13,367 nt of DNA from Brachionus koreanus (Eukaryota; Rotifera; Eurotatoria; Ploima; Brachionidae). The translations under genes were made by a program, and so were the position numbers. Below the pieces are notes generated by a model. That model was not told where the DNA came from and searched no databases. It was given only the letters and a program-made list of their open reading frames with translations. The stretch lies in the NCBI GenBank assembly GCA_016987375.1, contig PJRA01000508.1:2973976-2987342 (forward strand), read 5' to 3'. This document shows, piece by piece, positions 9,371-13,367 of the stretch. The number at the start of each line of letters is the position of its first letter. Position 1 is the stretch's first letter.

Positions 9371-10168
9371 CAATCAATAAAATAAATTTATTTTTTTAAA
9401 AATTAATGTTACTGATAAAGTATTTATTTTTTATTATTATTAATATTTAAGATTTTTTCACTAAAATTCAAAATATATTTATAGATTGACTTTATATTTT
9501 AAAATAATATTTCAAGAATTAAAGCATTATATTTTTCAATATTTTAAGACTGTTTGTTTTCTGGGTTTTGGTTTTTTAAAGGTGATTTTACATTTATAAT
9601 CTAAATTCAGTTGCCCTCAAATTTCTCATTTCTAAAATAAAACACGTCTTCAATTTCTTTGTTGACAACAGCCTAGCAACCTTAAAAATTGTCACCAAAT
9701 ATTTTTTATTTCAAAAAATCAAATTTAAAAAGATATAAAACATGTGATCAAATTTAAAAAAAAAAAAATAATTCAATTAAAGTTATCATGCGATAAAATA
9801 AATGCCTTATAAAAAAAAATTTATATCAAAATAAATCATTTATTCAAAATTCAAAAGAAAAAAAAAATATAATAAATTAATATCGACTATTGAGTAGTTA
9901 AAGTCTTAACAAAAAACTCGATTTTTAAATTGCATCTAAATTTCAAAATTCAAACATTTTCTTAAAAAATCTAAAAAAAATAAAAACACTTTATAAAATT
10001 TCTAATTTCAAATTAATATTTTCATCTAAGAAGTATTAGTTGATAGCGAAAACTTAAGAGAATGCTTTCAAGCACAAACAAATCAAAAAAATTCAACTGT
10101 ATTTTGATTGAAATCAATTTTTTTTTTATAGAAACCTTGGTTCATGGAAAATCCATATACCAAATATA
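9371..10168. other. Intergenic AT-rich region
   Basis: No coding stretch or RNA gene is seen. The only less simple patch is 9661-9700, which holds GTTGACAACAGCCTAGCAAC and a GTCACC half-site. These resemble a degenerate X-box but do not meet the consensus. Confidence 0.6.
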
Positions 10169-10183
10169 GTTGCCAATAGCAAC
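10169..10183 (+). promoter_or_regulatory. RFX X-box motif 1 (GTTGCC-AAT-AGCAAC)
   Basis: It fits the X-box consensus GTNRCC(0-3N)RGYAAC at every defined position, with a 3-base spacer. It lies 341 bp upstream of the ATG at 10510. RFX factors drive many ciliary genes in animals through such sites. The motif is nearly symmetric, so orientation is not informative. Confidence 0.65.
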
Positions 10184-10344
10184 CTTACATTCACTTAGTT
10201 ATTTAACGCAAAAACAGCTCTAAAATTTGAAAAATAGACGCTTACTTAAATACCAAATAACCAGATCAAAATATTTAGCCAATTTCGGCCTTAGGTGATT
10301 TTATTTTATTTAAATAAATTTTTTTTTCTCTAATTTATTCTCCT

Positions 10345-10359
10345 GTTGCCGATGGTAAC
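10345..10359 (+). promoter_or_regulatory. RFX X-box motif 2 (GTTGCC-GAT-GGTAAC)
   Basis: A second full match to the consensus, also with a 3-base spacer, 165 bp upstream of the ATG at 10510. Two full sites within 191 bp in such GC-poor sequence are unlikely by chance and point to RFX control of the plus-strand gene. Confidence 0.7.
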
Positions 10360-10509
10360 AAAGAAAAAAACTCACTCGAATAACTTTTTTTTGTTTTTGC
10401 ATGGATTAAATTATTTACTCAAATTTAGATCATTTTTAGCGAATAGATTGAATAGCTTTTACTCTTAGATAGATTGTAAAAATAAAAGTGCAATGAAACT
10501 GGGACCAGA

Positions 10510-11630
10510 ATGTCGCATTTGAACAATTCAATGGTGTTTTTTTACAGCCAACCCGAGGTGCTAAGAAACCCGGGAAAACGTGCCAAAAAAATCCTAAGCG
10601 ATAACCAGATAAAAAATTTGAGCAAAAAAATTGGCGACAAGTACACAAGCGATTTGCTGAATTCAGATGACTCGAACATGTCGCTCGCGGCGCGCTTGGC
10701 CGAATTCGCCAACCAGTCAGTGGTTAGCATGAGCAGCTCGACAAGCTTGTCGCGCGTGAACCACCGCGGTACCATCTACACAGACACGCGTCTCCAGGCA
10801 ATCAAGTTTTTGACTGAGGAAATGCTCAAGGAACTTGAGGATAAATTGAAATTTTACTCTCAAAACGAGCTGGTTGTCAACCTACCTGGACAGGTTATTT
10901 ATGATCTTCACTCAGATTGGTCTGATTTGACAGATGGTTGTCAGTATAACAATTTTCCTAGCTGGCAGACAAAGAATGGCCGCGAGTCAATTACAAAAAA
11001 AGTGGAAAAGAGTGAAAAAAAAGACAAAAGTGAAGACAGTGCAGCTCAATTGGCTTCTGAGTCAGGATCTGATGCCCGCAAAGAATCTCGCAAGAGCAAT
11101 AATTCTAAAATAATGAGACAAAATTCAAAGCTAGCAGCCATATCAGAAAAAGGCTCTGATTCAAGAAATTCACAAAATCCACTTGCTGTTCGCCGATCTT
11201 CTTCAACTGCCAAAAATCAATCACCTGCTTTCAAGTCACGCGCCGAAATCGGCTCCAGATTAGCTCAAAATGCCAGCGTGTCAACAGGCTACACTGTCAA
11301 ATTTGAGCTATCCAACAAAGTTAACCGAGACAAGGGCTGGACAGTATTGAAAATTGATCGCGAAGAAGAATTAATTGATAATAGTCGAAGAATTTTAGCT
11401 TGCTTAAAGAATTCTCTAGCCAATATGTAAATTAATTATTTGAAATTTTCTAAATAAATTTATAAATATTTTTCTGTTTATTAAGAGAAGAAGTTAGAAT
11501 ACTAAGTATCAGAAGTGGCCTAATTAGACCATGTAAAATTAGATTCTATGGTGATCACAAAAAAGAACAAGTTGAAAAATACAAAGCAACAATTATAAGT
11601 AAGCATAAGAAAAAGGGAAAAAGCTTTTGA
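10510..11630 (+). CDS. Two-exon gene, basic protein of 353 residues, possible ciliary role
   Basis: I do not recognise this family. Exon 1 is 10510-11426 and exon 2 is 11486-11630. The 59-bp intron has an AT|GTAAAT donor and a TTTCTGTTTATTAAG acceptor, and the frame continues as IEEVRILSIRSGLIRPCKIR before a TGA. Without splicing the frame ends at 11430. Visible: a basic N-terminus (NPGKRAKKILSD); a charged probable helix (LTEEMLKELEDKLKFYSQNE, about residues 100-119); a hydrophobic YDLHSDWSDL stretch; a Lys/Ser/Glu-rich low-complexity middle (about 160-250); and a C-terminal strand-rich part ending in HKKKGKSF. The first ATG (A at -3) is chosen; ATG 10531 is an alternative. TTTTTTTACAG at 10535-10545 could also be an acceptor for an unseen upstream exon. 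Two X-boxes upstream suggest RFX control. Confidence 0.75.
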
Positions 11631-11632
11631 TG

Positions 11633-11638
11633 AATAAA
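11633..11638 (+). terminator. AATAAA polyadenylation signal of the plus-strand gene
   Basis: AATAAA begins two bases after the TGA stop at 11628-11630, implying a very short 3' UTR. It runs directly into a 16-A tract (11636-11651). Alternatively the A-tract is an old retro-insertion tail. The position after the exon 2 stop favours a real signal. Confidence 0.55.
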
Positions 11639-11672
11639 AAAAAAAAAAAAATATAGAATAAAAATATATCTC

Positions 11673-12161
11673 TTAGACCTCAACAAGCTGTTCACAGGCA
11701 CGTTTCTTTTGTCCATTCCTCAAAAGACTGATTAACAGTTCATTTATTAAAATCATGTTGAGACTTGGTATATTTTCTCTTGGTTGTACACATATAAGAT
11801 TGTTAACATATAAATTATGAAATAAAAATTTGTTGTTCAAATTGTCAACATCATCACTAAATATGGTTGCTTTATCATTGTAACTAACTGAACAGACATA
11901 GTTGGCTTCGGCTTGAAACATAAAAAGAAAATTAGCTTGCTTTCCTAATGCTGATGCACTTTGAACTGCATTTCCTGCTTTAGAATAAAGACCATAAAGA
12001 AAATAAATTTTTGGTTCGACAATTCCAATAGAAGAAGTGTTAAGATAATCACTAAACAAAAGGAGGATTTTTAAATTTTCTGTAACACCATCATCACCAA
12101 ATGTAGATATATCATTTGTTATACAGTTTGTTATTAACGATACTAAGATTTTATTGGCTTT
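11673..12161 (-). pseudogene. Open frame without a start codon, fused to the duplicated 5' block
   Basis: Open for 162 codons from just after a TAA (12164-12162) to a TAA at 11675-11673. The first ATG in frame is only about half way (FLFMFQ). The N-terminal part (LITNCITNDIST, then FGDDGVTEN) is the decayed copy of the polycystin-like leader. From about 12050 the sequence becomes unrelated and non-repetitive: SSIGIVEPKIYFLYGLYSKA, later SLNMILINELLISLLRNGQK and ACEQLVEV. I do not recognise it; the helical end might be TPR-like, but this is weak. Two readings are possible: a pseudogene that lost its ATG, or a genuine last exon starting after CCTCCTTTTGTTTAG (a good acceptor ending at 12051) of a gene whose earlier exons lie to the right. 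The C-terminus lies 42 bp tail-to-tail from the plus-strand gene. Confidence 0.5.
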
Positions 12162-12529
12162 TTATTTTTTAGTTTTTTTTCCTATTTTTCTGAAATTATA
12201 CTTTTTAAATTTCGCTAACAAAAGTCTGCTTTCTTCTACATCACTTAATAAACAAGAATTTAACGTAATCATATTAGAATATATTTTTTTTGCTATTTGA
12301 TTTTTTTAAGTACTTATTTTAGATTCTAGCTAGTTTTGTAAAATTTATTACTTGATTTGGGTAATACTAAGGATATTAATCGATTTTATATTAATGTTTC
12401 ACAAATATCTTATTTATATGTAAATAATTAACAAAAATGATTTAAAGCTTACTAAGTTATTAAAGGAAAAAATTTTTAAGTATTTTATATTAACATAATA
12501 TTGAAAAAATAGATGTTTAATAATTTATT
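12070..12529 (-). repeat. Duplicated 5' block, copy 2: start codon deleted
   Basis: This is a diverged copy of 8314-8818 in the same orientation. Alignment holds from the AAAAACTAAAAA-type leader upstream and from GTTAATAAC onward downstream. Between them about 30 bp are missing, including the ATG and most of the signal-peptide core. After the gap the same reading frame resumes (LITNCITNDIST against LLITKSKTNNIST). A single unit-like segment at 12087-12107 differs from the 42-bp array core at only three of 21 bases. Confidence 0.8.
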
Positions 12530-12564
12530 TCAATGCATTTCTATAAATTACAATCCTTTTTCAA

Positions 12565-12689
12565 AAGTCTAAAAATAAAGCTTTGAATTGTTACAAAAAT
12601 TCAAAAATCTGCAATGAAATTTAATTGTGCATTTAAAATATTTTGATCATTTTTGAAAAATGAAATTTGATAAATAATTTTACTTTGCC
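12565..12689 (+). repeat. Interspersed AT-rich repeat, inverted partner of the intron 1 copy
   Basis: This segment matches the reverse complement of 6471-6590, sharing GCATTTAAAAT, TTTTGATCA and TTTTACTTTGCC blocks. It lies just beyond the end of the duplicated 5' block (12070-12529). That end has no counterpart next to the other duplicate, so the repeat seems to be a separate insertion. Confidence 0.6.
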
Positions 12690-13224
12690 ATTAAAAATAA
12701 TTATTTTTGACCAAAAATTACAAAATTAAAATTTTTTTTTTACTTAATTGTTAATTAAATAGTTCAAAATCTACAAAAATTATGTTATTGAAAATTGAAT
12801 TTTTTAAACGTTTAAAATCTCTTGATCACAAAGGAATTTGAATAAAAGTATTCAAAAGTTTTTTCCCCACTTCTTGTTTTGGCAATCGGTTCAATTAGGT
12901 TATTAATGATACTGTTAAATTATAATTCAAATTCCTATGAGTTATTTTTCTTAAATTTTTCTATAAATTAAGAGGAAGACATTTTTAACACTCAAAAACC
13001 GGAGGAATCTTTTCGACCCTTTTTTTTTTTACCTCTATTGCTTGTTGTTCCAGAAATTACGCTAAACCCGAAGAGGAGTTTTTTGGACCCTTCAAAAAAA
13101 GTGTCTAATTTTTTGTAAAATAAATTAATTACATAGCTAATTATGCTTTTAAATCCAAAATGTACTTAATTTCAATTAATTCCTTTAATAAAAAATAAAT
13201 TTTTGAACCTTGTCACCATACAAT
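12690..13224. other. AT-rich region without a supported gene
   Basis: Mostly A/T runs. A less AT-rich patch at 12992-13106 is open on the minus strand (KKLLFGFSVISGTTSNRG) but has no start and only weak splice signals. Two similar segments lie within it (12998-13022 and 13065-13092, each ending near GACCCTT). Confidence 0.45.
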
Positions 13225-13367
13225 TACACTTGAAAAAAGTGAAGTGTCAAGTGTGAGTGTGAGTATTAGATAATACTTGGACTTGAACTTGCACCCGAAG
13301 TATTTTCAAATGTTACACTCACACTTTCACTTGATCACTTGAATTTTTCAAGTGTTACACTCACACT
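13225..13367. repeat. Foldback-like cluster of short direct and inverted repeats at the window edge
   Basis: TGTTACACTCACACT occurs exactly twice (13311-13325 and 13353-13367). The inverted form AGTGTGAGTGT is at 13250-13260. CACTTGAA-TTT-TTCAAGTG (13336-13354) is a perfect 8-bp stem hairpin, and GTATTAGATAATAC at about 13263-13276 is another. CACTTGA-type words recur throughout. This could be one end of a foldback or MITE-like element, or the start of a satellite. The window ends inside it. Confidence 0.65.

Noticed and set aside
10436..10775. Two minus-strand open frames opposite the plus-strand gene
   Set aside because: They overlap exon 1 of the plus-strand gene and its leader, look unlike any domain, and follow from its higher GC content.
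11486..11651. Processed retrocopy ending in a poly(A) tail
   Set aside because: The segment fits as exon 2 of the gene just upstream, with correct splice sites and phase, so a separate retrocopy is not needed.

Overview
This looks like a piece of nuclear DNA from an invertebrate animal. It is very AT-rich, it carries spliced genes with GT-AG introns of about 50 to 770 bp, it has a remnant of a non-LTR retrotransposon, and its main gene belongs to the polycystin/REJ family. Small AT-rich introns plus a polycystin-1-like gene would fit a rotifer such as Brachionus, but that assignment is inference from style and not from a marker gene.

Layout. Positions 108-8414 (minus strand) hold one long spliced gene. 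Eleven exons join in a continuous frame of 5121 nt (1706 residues). The product has a signal peptide, a 19-copy tandem array of a 14-residue unit, several Ig/PKD-like beta-sandwich segments, a REJ module, a helical post-REJ segment, and a short last exon ending in an Asn tract and a stop. Three of the exons (5877-5718, 4946-4801 and 278-108) are short and were found by reading across splice sites. The stop comes before the GAIN/GPS, PLAT and membrane segments of full polycystin-1 proteins, so the gene either encodes a secreted ectodomain or is truncated.

Positions 8415-10509 separate this gene from a divergent plus-strand gene. They hold the upstream half of a duplicated block (8314-8818), a decayed LINE reverse-transcriptase tail (8975-9370), AT-rich filler, and two consensus RFX X-box motifs (10169-10183 and 10345-10359) just upstream of the plus-strand gene.

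Positions 10510-11630 (plus) hold a two-exon gene for a 353-residue protein I do not recognise. It is basic, with a long low-complexity middle, and the X-boxes suggest a ciliary role. An AATAAA signal follows its stop directly. Tail-to-tail with it, 42 bp away, is a minus-strand open frame (11673-12161) with no usable ATG. Its 5' end and upstream region are a diverged copy of the 5' end of the polycystin-like gene. The copy has lost the start codon and carries one unit-like segment related to the 42-bp coding repeat. The right edge (13225-13367) is a foldback-like cluster of short direct and inverted repeats cut by the window end.

Polycystin-family proteins act at cilia or on sperm/egg surfaces in other animals, and X-boxes mark ciliary genes, so a ciliary theme is possible for the locus. 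That link is inference.
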